Positions 33,903 to 42,757 of a DNA stretch of 64,000 nt are shown here, piece by piece. The stretch comes from Crossiella sp. SN42. GTDB taxonomy: Bacteria; Actinomycetota; Actinomycetes; Mycobacteriales; Pseudonocardiaceae. Under the pieces are notes generated by a model. The model ran no database searches and was not told the origin of the DNA. It saw nothing but the letters and a program-made list of their open reading frames with translations. The first letter of the stretch is position 1; the number at the start of each line of letters is the position of its first letter. A program made the translations under genes and the position numbers. Location: the NCBI RefSeq assembly GCF_023897065.1, contig NZ_JAMHIV010000034.1, positions 47,712-111,711 of the forward strand, in the 5' to 3' direction.

Positions 33903-35174
33903 ATGGGCAGTTCCCGCAGGGCCGTGCTGGCCGCCACGCTGGGCGTGACGCTCCTCCTCTCCTCGACGCCTGCGGTCGCCGCGCCGCGGGACGACTCGCC
34001 GACCGTGGCGCAGGTCCTGGACGGCGTCTTCCACGCCAGTGACGAGGAGCTGGTCAAGGAGCTGGAGATCTCCTGCGAGCAGGGCGAGGCCGACGAACGC
34101 TTCTGCCGGATGGACCGCGGTGAGGTGCACGGCCTGCCCCGCCAGCTGAAGCGGGCCGCGGACGAGTTCACCGACCTGTGCCGGGACCTCCCCGAGTGCT
34201 CGCAGTCCGGGGCGCAGCCGCGCACCAGGGTGGACATCGCCAAGGCGCTGCGCGCGATCACCACGGCGAGCAAGAACCCGGCCGTGCGCAACCTCAGTTC
34301 CCGCGCGGGCGAGTTCGCCGACTTCGCGGGCCGGGTCACCACCGGCGGCGGCGCGCTCACCGCGAACACCGACCGGCTCAAGGAGTACGCCCGGACCGCC
34401 ATCTACCTCGCCGCCAGCACCGTGCCACCCCTGGGAGACCTGATCGGGCTGGCCGAAGCCGTCGCCGTGGGCGATGTCGAACAGGGCATCACCGCGGTGC
34501 TCGGCCTGGCCGCCACCGCGGTCGGACTCGCCTTCCCACCAGCCGGCGCGGCCATCGCGGCCGGCGTGGCGATCTACGGGCTGGCCAAGTTCATGTGGAA
34601 CTACTACCAGGCGAAGTTCCGCAACTGGTTCACCGACCCGGTCGGCGTCTTCAACCGGACGTTCAGCTCCGGCGCGGACATCAAGTGGACCGAGCACAAG
34701 GTCGGCGACCGCACCGCCAACGTGGTGTTCGCCAAGGACAAGCTGGTCGCCACGCAGACCTTGCTGCTGAACTCGAAGTGGAACGAGTACCCGGACGGCC
34801 GGAAGCCCGCGACCTACACCCTGCCCCGGAGCCTGCAGCAGATCTTCCAGGTCGCCAACAAGCTCGACTACTTCGAGATCGTGCTGATCGTGTGGCAGGA
34901 CGAGAAGGCCCACACCGCCGAGTGCGGCCCGATCAAGCAGGGGCACACGCTGGCCTACTGCAAGCTGCTGTCCAGTCCGGTGACCATCTCCGCCGAGCGC
35001 AACGCGGTCCTGGAGGTGCGCTACATCCTCAAGGACCCCGCCATCCTCGACCAGAAGTGCCCCACCCGGCCGTGCGTGCTCCCGGTGGCGGCGCAGGACA
35101 GCTTCTTCTACGTCGAGAACAGCTCCGGCATCCGGATGCCGGTGTTCGCGCCTTACACGGTGGGCATCGTCTGA
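33903..35174 (+). CDS. Secreted protein with central hydrophobic hairpin, unknown function
   Basis: 423 residues. Signal peptide (RAVLAATLGVTLLLSSTPAV, AA-PR). Residues about 30-150 are helical with paired cysteines; residues about 165-225 form two long small-residue hydrophobic segments (AVLGLAATAVGLAFPPAG then AAIAAGVAIYGLAKFMW) separated by P-P-A-G; residues 240-423 look beta-rich with four cysteines. A soluble exported protein with a buried hydrophobic hairpin is reminiscent of pore-forming proteins, but I recognise no family. No immunity-like gene is adjacent. Confidence 0.7.
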   Translation: MGSSRRAVLAATLGVTLLLSSTPAVAAPRDDSPTVAQVLDGVFHASDEELVKELEISCEQGEADERFCRMDRGEVHGLPRQLKRAADEFTDLCRDLPECSQSGAQPRTRVDIAKALRAITTASKNPAVRNLSSRAGEFADFAGRVTTGGGALTANTDRLKEYARTAIYLAASTVPPLGDLIGLAEAVAVGDVEQGITAVLGLAATAVGLAFPPAGAAIAAGVAIYGLAKFMWNYYQAKFRNWFTDPVGVFNRTFSSGADIKWTEHKVGDRTANVVFAKDKLVATQTLLLNSKWNEYPDGRKPATYTLPRSLQQIFQVANKLDYFEIVLIVWQDEKAHTAECGPIKQGHTLAYCKLLSSPVTISAERNAVLEVRYILKDPAILDQKCPTRPCVLPVAAQDSFFYVENSSGIRMPVFAPYTVGIV

Positions 35175-35207
35175 GCCCGTCACCTGGCCGAGTGACAGAC
35201 CTGATCT

Positions 35208-35220
35208 CCGGGTAACCCGG
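35208..35220 (+). promoter_or_regulatory. CGGGTWACCCG palindrome before the PfkB gene
   Basis: CCGGGT-A-ACCCGG, 4 nt before GTG 35225. The same 11-bp core CGGGTWACCCG occurs 6 nt before the DUF6480 gene (63722-63732). GGGTAA also resembles the -10 of stress-type (SigB/SigF) promoters, with GAGT 16 nt upstream. Confidence 0.35.
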
Positions 35221-35224
35221 GTGA

Positions 35225-36160
35225 GTGACCGGCAACGTAGTAGTCCTCGCGCCCTCGCCCCAGCTCACCGTCACCGTCGAGGCGCTCGACGGCGTCCCCG
35301 ACATCCACCTGCACCCCGGCGGCCAGGGCGTCTGGCAGGCGCGGATGATGCGCTCGCTCGGGGTTGAGGTGGTGTTGTGCGCGACCGTCGGGGGTGAGAC
35401 GGGGCGGGTGTTGCGCGGGTTGCTGGACGAAGGTGGCGTGGGGCTGCGGTTGCGGGGGATCGCTGGGCGGAACGGGTGTTATATCCACGACCGGCGCGGC
35501 GGGGAGCGGGAGCCGGTGGTGGAGATGCCTGCGGATCCGCTGTCCCGGCACGAGCTCGACGACCTGTACGAGCTGACCCTCACCGAGGCCCTGGAAGCGG
35601 GAACCGCGCTGCTCAGCGGGCCCAGCGACGAACGGGTGGTGCCGCACGAGCTGTACCACCGGCTGGCCGCGGACCTGACCCGCAACGGGTGCCAGGTGGT
35701 GATCGACCTGGCCGGGGAGCGGTTGGCCACCGCGTTGCGGGGCGGGCCGACCTTCGTCAAGGTGAGTCATGAGGAGCTGATCGAGGACGGGCGGGCCGCC
35801 AGTGACGAGCTGACCGAACTCGTCGCGGCGGCGCGCGAGATCGCCGGGCACGGGCCGAGGGCCGTGGTGGTGTCCAGGGCCGCCGAGCCCGCGCTGGCGT
35901 TGCTGGACGGGGAGCTGTGCACCGTGCACGTGCCCGCGCTGAACCCGGTGGAGACGCGGGGTGGCGGCGACTCGATGACCGCGGGGTTCACCGCGGAGCT
36001 GGCCAGAGGGGAGTCGCTGGCCTCGGCGTTGCGGGTGGGGGCGGCGGCGGGTGCGTTGAACATCGCCCGGCACGGGCTGGGCACCGGGAGCGGAGAGGCC
36101 ATCGCCTCGCTGGCACAGCGGGTGGAACTCCGGCCGTGGGACGAGAAAGGGAGCGGATGA
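35225..36160 (+). CDS. PfkB-family sugar/nucleoside kinase
   Basis: 311 residues. Ribokinase fold of the 1-phosphofructokinase type: HLHPGGQGVWQARMM near residue 24, ATP-site region VVVSRAAEPALAL, and the catalytic NPVETRGGGDSMTAGF (GGGD Asp). It phosphorylates a sugar, sugar phosphate or nucleoside; the substrate is not deducible. The stop overlaps the surE start (ATGA), so a kinase and a phosphatase are made together. GTG 35225 is chosen; no strong Shine-Dalgarno sequence. Confidence 0.85.
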   Translation: MTGNVVVLAPSPQLTVTVEALDGVPDIHLHPGGQGVWQARMMRSLGVEVVLCATVGGETGRVLRGLLDEGGVGLRLRGIAGRNGCYIHDRRGGEREPVVEMPADPLSRHELDDLYELTLTEALEAGTALLSGPSDERVVPHELYHRLAADLTRNGCQVVIDLAGERLATALRGGPTFVKVSHEELIEDGRAASDELTELVAAAREIAGHGPRAVVVSRAAEPALALLDGELCTVHVPALNPVETRGGGDSMTAGFTAELARGESLASALRVGAAAGALNIARHGLGTGSGEAIASLAQRVELRPWDEKGSG

Positions 36161-36918
36161 GCGCGCAGACGGCACTGATCACCAATGACGACGGCATCCT
36201 GTCACCGGGGCTGGCCGCGCTGGCCGGACTGGCCGGGCGGAGCGGGCTGGCCACCGTGGTCGCCGCACCGGCCAGCGAGGCCAGCGGCACCAGCGCCGGG
36301 CTGACCGCGGCGGAGGACCGGCGGCAGGTGGCGGTGCGGCAACGCAGCCTGGAAGGCCTGGACGTGCCGGGCTACGCGGTGGCCGGGCATCCGGGACTGA
36401 TCGCGTTGCTGGCGGCCCAGGGCGCCTTCGGTGGGCGGCCGGATGTGGTGCTCTCCGGGGTCAACCGGGGCGCCAACGTCGGGCGCGCGGTGCTGCACTC
36501 CGGCACCGTCGGCGCGGCCCTGACCGCGGGGATCAACGGGATCCGGGCGCTGGCGGTGTCCCTGGACGTGGGCATGCGCGCGCCGGAGGAGCACCACTGG
36601 GAGACCGCGGTGGAGGTCGCGGGCACGGTGCTGAAGCTGTTGTGGGAGCTGCCACCGGGCAGTGTGCTGAACCTGAACGTGCCCAACGTGCCGGTGGGCA
36701 AGCTGGGGCCGCTGCGGCGGGCGAGCCTGGCCGAGCACGGGACCGTGCAGTCGCGGGTGCGGCACCTCGACGGCGGCGGGCTGGAGCTGGTGACGGTGGA
36801 GGTCGAGGGGGAGATCGAGGCCGGCAGCGATGTGGCGTTGCTGGCGCAGGGGTGTCCGACGGTGACGCCGCTGTGTTCGGTGGCCGAGGACGCGGGGGTG
36901 GTGCTGCCGCTGGACTGA
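36157..36918 (+). CDS. surE: SurE-type 5'/3'-nucleotidase
   Basis: 253 residues. The hallmark ALITNDDGILSPG at the N-terminus (metal-binding Asp-Asp), ASEASGTSAGLT (Ser-loop), VLSGVNRGANVGRAVLHSGTVGAA and LNLNVPNVP. SurE proteins are metal-dependent nucleoside monophosphate phosphatases. Coupled to a PfkB kinase. The end is only 7 bp from the convergent SARP gene. Confidence 0.9.
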   Translation: MSAQTALITNDDGILSPGLAALAGLAGRSGLATVVAAPASEASGTSAGLTAAEDRRQVAVRQRSLEGLDVPGYAVAGHPGLIALLAAQGAFGGRPDVVLSGVNRGANVGRAVLHSGTVGAALTAGINGIRALAVSLDVGMRAPEEHHWETAVEVAGTVLKLLWELPPGSVLNLNVPNVPVGKLGPLRRASLAEHGTVQSRVRHLDGGGLELVTVEVEGEIEAGSDVALLAQGCPTVTPLCSVAEDAGVVLPLD

Positions 36919-36925
36919 GCGCGCC

Positions 36926-39889
36926 TCAGGTGGCCGTCAGCCGGGCGGTGATGCGGTCGACGTCGCCGCGTTCCGCTGGTGGCAGGGGCGCGCCGGTGGC
37001 GGCCCGGCGGGCCGCGGCCGAGGCGAGCAGTTCGGCGGCCCGATCGTGTTCTCCGGCAAGGGAATGGGCACCGGCCAGGCCTTCCTCGGCCAGGGCGATG
37101 GCTCGCGGGTCGCCGCTGGTCTCGGCGGCGGCGCGGGCCAGGGTGTGCCGGGACAGCGCCTCGCCGGGGTGGCCGCGGAGCTCGGCGATGAAGCCCAGTT
37201 CGCTGTGTGCGAGGGCGACGCCCGGGGCGTAGTTCACCTGGCGGTGCCAGGCCAGCACGCCGGTGAGCAGGGTGTGCGCGGTGGCCAGGTCGCCGGTGCG
37301 GCGGGCGCCCAGGGCCAGGCCCAGCTCGGCGTGGATGACACCGGCCTGGTAGCCGTGTTCGGCGGCCAGGCGGCGGGCCTGGCGGTGCCGGGACTCGGCG
37401 CGGGCGTGGTGGCTGGCGAGCAGGTCCAGGCGGGCCAGGCCGGTGAGCTGGTCGGCGGCGTCGGTCCAGAACTCGTTGGCCTGGGCCAGTTCCAGCGCCG
37501 CGGTGCGCAGCTCGGTGGCCAGCGCGTAGTCGCCGGTGATCTCGGCGACGGCGGAGCGGGCGTACCCGGCCAGCGAGCGGCCCCAGGTGTCGCCGAGGGT
37601 GGTGAACAGCGCCAGGGACTCGGTGGACTGGGTGGTGGCGGTGGCCAGGTCGCCGCGCATGACCGCCTGCAGCGCGGTGGTGGCCAGGACCGCCGCGCGC
37701 AGCCACGGGTCCATTGTGGACACTCCGGCCAGGCGGGTGGCGCCCGCGGTCAGGTCGCCGCCGGTGTAGTGGAGCGAGAAGGCCTGGAACCAGGTGGCTT
37801 CGGCGTCCACTGTGGACTGTTCGGTCAGCTCGCGGCGGGCGTTCGGGTCCGCGCCGCCGCGGCGGAGCAGGGTGATGCCGGTCAGCCAGGCGGCGACGGT
37901 GTCCCGCAACGGGTGTGCGCCCGGCACGGACAGGGCGAGGCGGAGCTGGCGTTCGGCCTCGCTGAGCCGGCCGCGCAGGTACCAGTACCAGACCAGGGCC
38001 CGGACCAGGCGCAGGGCGCGGTCGGTGTCGGCGTTGTGCACCGCGGTGTCCAGGGCGCGGCGCAGGTTCGCCGACTCGCGGTCCAGGCGGGACAGCCAGT
38101 CGCGCTGGCGGTGGTCGCGCAGCTGGGCGGCTTCGGCCAGGTCCAGGTAGTGGGTGAGGTGGCGGTCGCGGAGCTGGGGGAGCTCGCCGGCGTCGGTGAG
38201 CCGGGTGCGGGCGTAGTCGGCGATGGACTCCAGGAGCCGGTAGCGCGGGCCCTCGGCGACCAGGACCAGGGAGCGGTCCACCAGGCGGGCCAGCAGGTCG
38301 AGGATCTCCGGCCCGGTGAGCGGGTCGGCGGCGGAGACCGCTTCGGCGGCGGCCAGGGTGCAGCCTTCGGCGTGGATGGCCAGGCGGCGCAACAGGATCC
38401 GCTCCGGTTCGGTGAGCAGGTCCCAGCTCCAGTCGATCACCGCGCGCAGCGTGCGCTGGCGTGGCGGGGCGAGCCGGCCGCCGGTGGTGAGCAGCCGGAA
38501 TCGATCGTCCACTCTGGACAGCAGCTCGGTCAGGCCCAGCACCCGCAACCGGGGTGCGGCCAGTTCCAGGGCCAGTGGCAGGCCGTCCAGGCGCAGGCAC
38601 AGCGCGGCCAGGGTGTCCGGGTCGGCGGTGCTGAGGTCCGCGCCCGCGGCCTCGGCGCGCTGGGTGAGCAGGCGGACCGCGTCGGCGGGAGCCAGTGGCG
38701 GCACGGCTTCCAGGCGTTCGCCGGGGACGCCGAGGGGTTCGCGGCTGGTGGCGAGCACGCGCAGCTCGGGGGCGGCGCGCAGCAGCCGGGCGATGAGGCC
38801 GGCGGCCGGGGCGAGCACGTGTTCGCAGTTGTCCAGCACCAGCAGCAGCCGCTGGTCGCGCAGCGCGGTGGCCAGGTCGGCGCCGGGGTCGGCGCGGATG
38901 TGCAGGGCGCCGGCCACCGACTCGGCGAGCTCGGCCTGCCCCGCGGTGCCGGGGTGGCCGGACAGGTCGACCAGCCACGCGCCGTCCGGGAACTCCGGCC
39001 CCGTCTCGGCGGCGGCCAGCGCGAGGCTGGTCTTGCCCACGCCGCCGGGGCCGGTGAGCGTGACCAGGCGGTGCCGGGTGAGCAGGCCGCGGACCGCGCG
39101 CACGGCGTGCTCGCGGCCGATCAGCTCGGTGAGCGCGGCAGGCAGGTTGCCGCGCGGGCGGACCGCCACCCGCAGTCCCGGGTCCTGGCGCAGCATCGAC
39201 TCGTGCAGCGCGGCCAGCTCCGGCCCTGGGTCCGCGCCCAGCTCCTCGGCCAGCCGCTCACGCAGTTCGGCGTAGGCGGTCAGCGCCTCGGCCTGCCGTC
39301 CGGCCAGGTACAGCGCGCGCAGCTGCACCGCGCGCAGCCGCTCCCGCAGCGGATGCCGGGCCACCAGGTCACCGACGGCGGCCAGGGCCTCGGCGGGCTC
39401 GCCCAGCGCCAGCCGCGTCTCGCCGAGCAGCTCGACCGCTGCCAGGCGGCGTTCGGCCAGGCCGTGTGCCACCGGGCGGGCGAAGTCCTCGTCGGCGAAC
39501 TCGGCGAAGGCCGGTCCCCGCCACAGGTCCAGCGCGCTCACCAGCAGCTCGGCCCGCTCGCGCGGTGGCGCGTCCCCGGCCGCGGTCAGCAGGGCGGTGA
39601 AGCGGTCGGCGTCGGTATCGGCGCGCAGCCGGTATCCGGCCGGGCCGGACTCCACCAGGTCCCGGCCGATGGCCCGCCGCAGCCGGGAGACCTTGGTCTG
39701 CAGCGCGCCCAGCGGGTTCGCCGGGACCGCGTCGCCCCACAGGTCCAGCACCAGCCGGTCCGCCGGGACCGGCCGCCCGCCGCGGGCCAGCAGCGCGGCC
39801 AGCAGCAGGCGCACCTTCGCCTCCTGGACCGGCGCCGGTGTGCCCTGCGCCGTCCACGCGGTCAGCGGACCGAGCACCCCGAATCGCAC
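36926..39889 (-). CDS. SARP/AfsR-like regulator (BTAD + NB-ARC + TPR)
   Basis: 987 residues. OmpR-type winged helix (residues 1-95; GALQTKVSRLRRAIG, GYRLRADTDADRF), bacterial transcriptional activation domain (about 95-245), P-loop ATPase (GPGGVGKTSLALAAAE near 290; LLLVLDNCEHV), then tetratricopeptide-like repeats to the end. Regulators of this build control secondary metabolism or development and need ATP hydrolysis. GTG 39889. No biosynthetic cluster is adjacent, so the target is unclear; the divergent imine-reductase-like gene is a candidate. Confidence 0.9.
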   Translation of the reverse strand: MRFGVLGPLTAWTAQGTPAPVQEAKVRLLLAALLARGGRPVPADRLVLDLWGDAVPANPLGALQTKVSRLRRAIGRDLVESGPAGYRLRADTDADRFTALLTAAGDAPPRERAELLVSALDLWRGPAFAEFADEDFARPVAHGLAERRLAAVELLGETRLALGEPAEALAAVGDLVARHPLRERLRAVQLRALYLAGRQAEALTAYAELRERLAEELGADPGPELAALHESMLRQDPGLRVAVRPRGNLPAALTELIGREHAVRAVRGLLTRHRLVTLTGPGGVGKTSLALAAAETGPEFPDGAWLVDLSGHPGTAGQAELAESVAGALHIRADPGADLATALRDQRLLLVLDNCEHVLAPAAGLIARLLRAAPELRVLATSREPLGVPGERLEAVPPLAPADAVRLLTQRAEAAGADLSTADPDTLAALCLRLDGLPLALELAAPRLRVLGLTELLSRVDDRFRLLTTGGRLAPPRQRTLRAVIDWSWDLLTEPERILLRRLAIHAEGCTLAAAEAVSAADPLTGPEILDLLARLVDRSLVLVAEGPRYRLLESIADYARTRLTDAGELPQLRDRHLTHYLDLAEAAQLRDHRQRDWLSRLDRESANLRRALDTAVHNADTDRALRLVRALVWYWYLRGRLSEAERQLRLALSVPGAHPLRDTVAAWLTGITLLRRGGADPNARRELTEQSTVDAEATWFQAFSLHYTGGDLTAGATRLAGVSTMDPWLRAAVLATTALQAVMRGDLATATTQSTESLALFTTLGDTWGRSLAGYARSAVAEITGDYALATELRTAALELAQANEFWTDAADQLTGLARLDLLASHHARAESRHRQARRLAAEHGYQAGVIHAELGLALGARRTGDLATAHTLLTGVLAWHRQVNYAPGVALAHSELGFIAELRGHPGEALSRHTLARAAAETSGDPRAIALAEEGLAGAHSLAGEHDRAAELLASAAARRAATGAPLPPAERGDVDRITARLTAT

Positions 39890-39983
39890 CCCGACACCCT
39901 AACCGCCAGCGAACCACCAGCAGACCGAAAGCGCAGGCGAGCACGCTGATCACATCAACCGCAGCGATCAAGGAGTGATCATC

Positions 39984-40859
39984 GTGACCAGCGACAAGAC
40001 CCCGGTCAGCATCATCGGCCTCGGCCGCCTCGGCGCGGCCATCGCGGAGACCTTCCTGTCCAACGGGCACCCCGTGACGGTGTGGAACCGCTCGTCGGCG
40101 AAGGCCGAGGCACTGGCGGCCAAGGGGGCGACCGTGGCGGGCTCGGTCGCTGAGGCGGTGCGGGCCAGTCCGCTGGTGCTGACCGTGGTGCTCGACCACG
40201 CCGCCGTGCGCGACCTGCTCGACCCGGTCGCCGAGGACCTGCGCGGGCGCACCCTGCTCAACATCAGCTCCAGCGCCCCCGAGGAGATCCGCGCGCTGGC
40301 AGGGTGGGCCGACGGCCACGGCGCGGACTACCTGGACGGCGCGGTGATGGCCGTGCCCGCGGCCATCGGCACCCCGGACGCCCAGGTGCTCTACAGCGGA
40401 TCCCGCGCCGCCTTCGACCACTTCGGCGCACAGCTCGGCGTGCTCGGCGCGGCCCGCTACCTGGCCGAGGACCCCGGGGTGGCCGAGCTGTACAGCTACG
40501 CCCTGCTCAGCGCCGGGTACGGCACCATCTTCGGCTTCCTGCACGGCGCGGCCATGCTGGACTCCGCGGGAGTGCGCCCGACCGAGTTCCTGGGCATGGC
40601 GGTGCCCTGGCTCAACGGCATGATCGCCTTCCTCAGCGACCTGGCCAGGGAGGCCGAGACCAAGGACTACGCGGGCGGCGACTCCAGCCTGGAGATCAAC
40701 CTGGCCGCGCTGGCCAACATCGTGGTCACCAGCCGCTCCGCCGGGGTCGATCCCGGGCTGCATGTGCCGCTGCTGGAGCTGGTGCGCGGCCTGGTCGAGC
40801 AGGGGCGCGGCGCGGACAGCGCGTCCAGTGTGTTCGAAGTCATGCGCGCCAGGGGTTGA
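39984..40859 (+). CDS. Imine-reductase-like NADP-dependent oxidoreductase
   Basis: 291 residues from GTG 39984 (AAGGAG 8 nt upstream). Rossmann domain (VSIIGLGRLGAAIAETFLSN, VWNRSSAKAEAL) joined to a helical domain with YSYALLSAGYGTIFGFLHGA and INLAALANIVVTS. This is the beta-hydroxyacid dehydrogenase-like fold of imine reductases (IREDs). The substrate might be a cyclic imine or a 3-hydroxyacid; the natural function is unknown. It is divergent from the SARP regulator. Confidence 0.8.
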   Translation: MTSDKTPVSIIGLGRLGAAIAETFLSNGHPVTVWNRSSAKAEALAAKGATVAGSVAEAVRASPLVLTVVLDHAAVRDLLDPVAEDLRGRTLLNISSSAPEEIRALAGWADGHGADYLDGAVMAVPAAIGTPDAQVLYSGSRAAFDHFGAQLGVLGAARYLAEDPGVAELYSYALLSAGYGTIFGFLHGAAMLDSAGVRPTEFLGMAVPWLNGMIAFLSDLAREAETKDYAGGDSSLEINLAALANIVVTSRSAGVDPGLHVPLLELVRGLVEQGRGADSASSVFEVMRARG

Positions 40860-40860
40860 C

Positions 40861-40876
40861 CTCCAGTTAGCTGGAG
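40861..40876. promoter_or_regulatory. Inverted repeat before the quinone-oxidoreductase gene
   Basis: CTCCAG-TTAG-CTGGAG, perfect 6-bp arms, 2 bp after the IRED stop and 42 bp before ATG 40919. Candidate operator for the following two-gene unit, or a weak terminator. Confidence 0.35.
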
Positions 40877-40918
40877 CTTGTTTGCTCAGGCGGCAAGACC
40901 TACTGAGGGGACAAGGAC

Positions 40919-41863
40919 ATGCGTGCGGTGTGGTTGCGGGAGTTCGGCGGGCCGGAGGTGCTCGCCCTCGGCGAGGCCCCTGATCCGGTGCCCGGCGAGG
41001 GACAGGTGCTGATCGAGGTGGCCTACGCCAACATCACCTTCGTGGAGACCCAGTTCCGGGCGGGCGGCCAGAGCCCGTTCCGGGTGGAACTGCCAGTCAT
41101 CCCGGGCAACGGCGTCGGCGGCACGGTGCTGGCCACCGGCCCCGGCGTCGACCCAGAGCTGGCAGGGGCCAAGGTGATCAGCAGCCTGAGCGGGACCGGC
41201 GGGTACGCCGAGCTCGCGGTCGCCTCGGCCGAGACCCTGCACCGGGTGCCGGAGGGGCTGCCCTTGGACGCGGCGGTCGCGCTGCTGGCCGACGGGCGCA
41301 CCGCGGCCATGCTGCTCGGCGCGGTCGCGGTCGAACCGGGAGAGCGGGTGCTGGTCGAGGCCGCCGCCGGTGGGGTCGGCTCGCTGCTGGTGCAGCTGGC
41401 CACCGCGGCCGGGGCCACCGTGGTCGCGGCCGCGGGCGGTGCGCGCAAGACCGAGCTGGCCGCCTCGCTGGGCGCGGCCGAGGTGGTGGACTACACCGAA
41501 CCTGGCTGGACCGAGCGGGCGGGCCGGGTGGACGTGGTCTTCGACGGGGTGGGCGGCGAGATCGGCCGGGCCGCTTTCGAGCTGCTCGGCCCCGGCGGCC
41601 GGATGATCAGCTACGGGCTGGCCAGCGGCGAGTGGACCGGCATCCCGGAGGAGACCGCCGCCGAACGTGGCGTCACGCTGGTGTCCTTGCGCCCCAACCC
41701 CGAACTGGTCCGCGAAGCCACCCGCCACGTGCTCGCCGAGGCCGCGGCCGGGCGGCTGCGACCGGTGATCGGACAGCGCTTCCCGCTGGCCGGGGCGGCT
41801 GCCGCGCACGCGGCCATCGCCAGTCGCGGCACCATCGGCAAGACCCTGCTGGAGGTCCGGTGA
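40919..41863 (+). CDS. Zinc-independent MDR-family quinone oxidoreductase
   Basis: 314 residues. GroES-like N-terminus (MRAVWLREFGGPEVLALGEA, VAYANITFVETQFRAGG) and nucleotide-binding AAAGGVGSLLVQLATAAGA. No structural zinc cysteines, so it belongs to the quinone oxidoreductase branch of medium-chain reductases. The stop shares GTGA with the LLM gene, so the two act together. Confidence 0.85.
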   Translation: MRAVWLREFGGPEVLALGEAPDPVPGEGQVLIEVAYANITFVETQFRAGGQSPFRVELPVIPGNGVGGTVLATGPGVDPELAGAKVISSLSGTGGYAELAVASAETLHRVPEGLPLDAAVALLADGRTAAMLLGAVAVEPGERVLVEAAAGGVGSLLVQLATAAGATVVAAAGGARKTELAASLGAAEVVDYTEPGWTERAGRVDVVFDGVGGEIGRAAFELLGPGGRMISYGLASGEWTGIPEETAAERGVTLVSLRPNPELVREATRHVLAEAAAGRLRPVIGQRFPLAGAAAAHAAIASRGTIGKTLLEVR

Positions 41864-42729
41864 AGATCGGCGTTCAACTGCCCTCCTTCGGGGTCGACCC
41901 CTCGGCCACCGCGGCCGAGCACGCCCGGCACGCCGAGGGCCTGGGCCTGGAGTCGGTGTGGACCGGCGACCACCTCATCCCCGCCCTGCCCTACCTGGAC
42001 AGCACCCTGGTCCAGGCCACCGTGGCCGCCGGCACCAGCCGCATCAAGCTCGGCTTCGGCGTCATGATCCCCGCCCTGCGCGGCGCGGCCTGGGCGGCCA
42101 AGCAGATCGCCACCCTGCAACACCTCTCCGGCGACCGGCTGATCGTCGGCATCGGCAGCGGCGGCGACCCGCACGGCGACGCGGCCTGGCGCGCGGTCGG
42201 CGTGCCCTACCGCGAACGCGGCAAACGCACCGACGCGGTGCTGGCCGTGCTGCCCGACCTGGTGGCGGGCCGGGAGGCGGCCATCGACGGCGAGGTGGTC
42301 CGGCTGTCCCCACCGGCCACCGTGCCACCGCTGCTGATCGGGGGTTCCGGACCGGTGGCCTGGCGGCGGATCCAGCGGCTCGGCGCGGGCTGGTACCCGG
42401 CGTTCGTGCCGCCCTCGGTGGTCGCCGACGGCATCCGGCAGCTGCGCGAGCTCGGCATCGAAGCCCCGGTGACCGTGGGCGTCAGCGTCGGGCTCGGGCC
42501 ACTCGAACAGTCCATTGTGGACGATCGGGTGCGCGGGCTGGCCGACTACGGCATGGGTGAGGAGCAAGCCCGCAAGGCGCTGGTGACCGGATCCCCGGCG
42601 CAGGCAGCCGAACAGCTGGCCGCCTTCGCCGAGGCGGGTGCGGAGCGGGTGGTGGCGATGCCGTTCCCGGCCGACCGTTTCCAGCAGCGCGAGTTGCTGG
42701 CCGAGGCCGCGAAACAGCTGGGGGCATGA
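41860..42729 (+). CDS. LLM-class (F420/FMN) oxidoreductase
   Basis: 289 residues from GTG 41860. TIM-barrel luciferase-like protein: VKIGVQLPSFGVDP, LESVWTGDHLIPAL, LGFGVMIPALRGAAWAAKQI, VGIGSGGD, PPLLIGGSGPVAWRR. Co-translated with an MDR quinone reductase. The cofactor (F420 or FMN) and substrate cannot be decided. Confidence 0.85.
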   Translation: MKIGVQLPSFGVDPSATAAEHARHAEGLGLESVWTGDHLIPALPYLDSTLVQATVAAGTSRIKLGFGVMIPALRGAAWAAKQIATLQHLSGDRLIVGIGSGGDPHGDAAWRAVGVPYRERGKRTDAVLAVLPDLVAGREAAIDGEVVRLSPPATVPPLLIGGSGPVAWRRIQRLGAGWYPAFVPPSVVADGIRQLRELGIEAPVTVGVSVGLGPLEQSIVDDRVRGLADYGMGEEQARKALVTGSPAQAAEQLAAFAEAGAERVVAMPFPADRFQQRELLAEAAKQLGA

Positions 42730-42757
42730 GCCGGAGCTGAGCGGGTAGCCGGGGCAC

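Noticed and set aside
33903..35174. Polymorphic toxin with immunity gene
   Set aside because: No toxin domain recognised and the next gene is a PfkB kinase, not an immunity-like protein.
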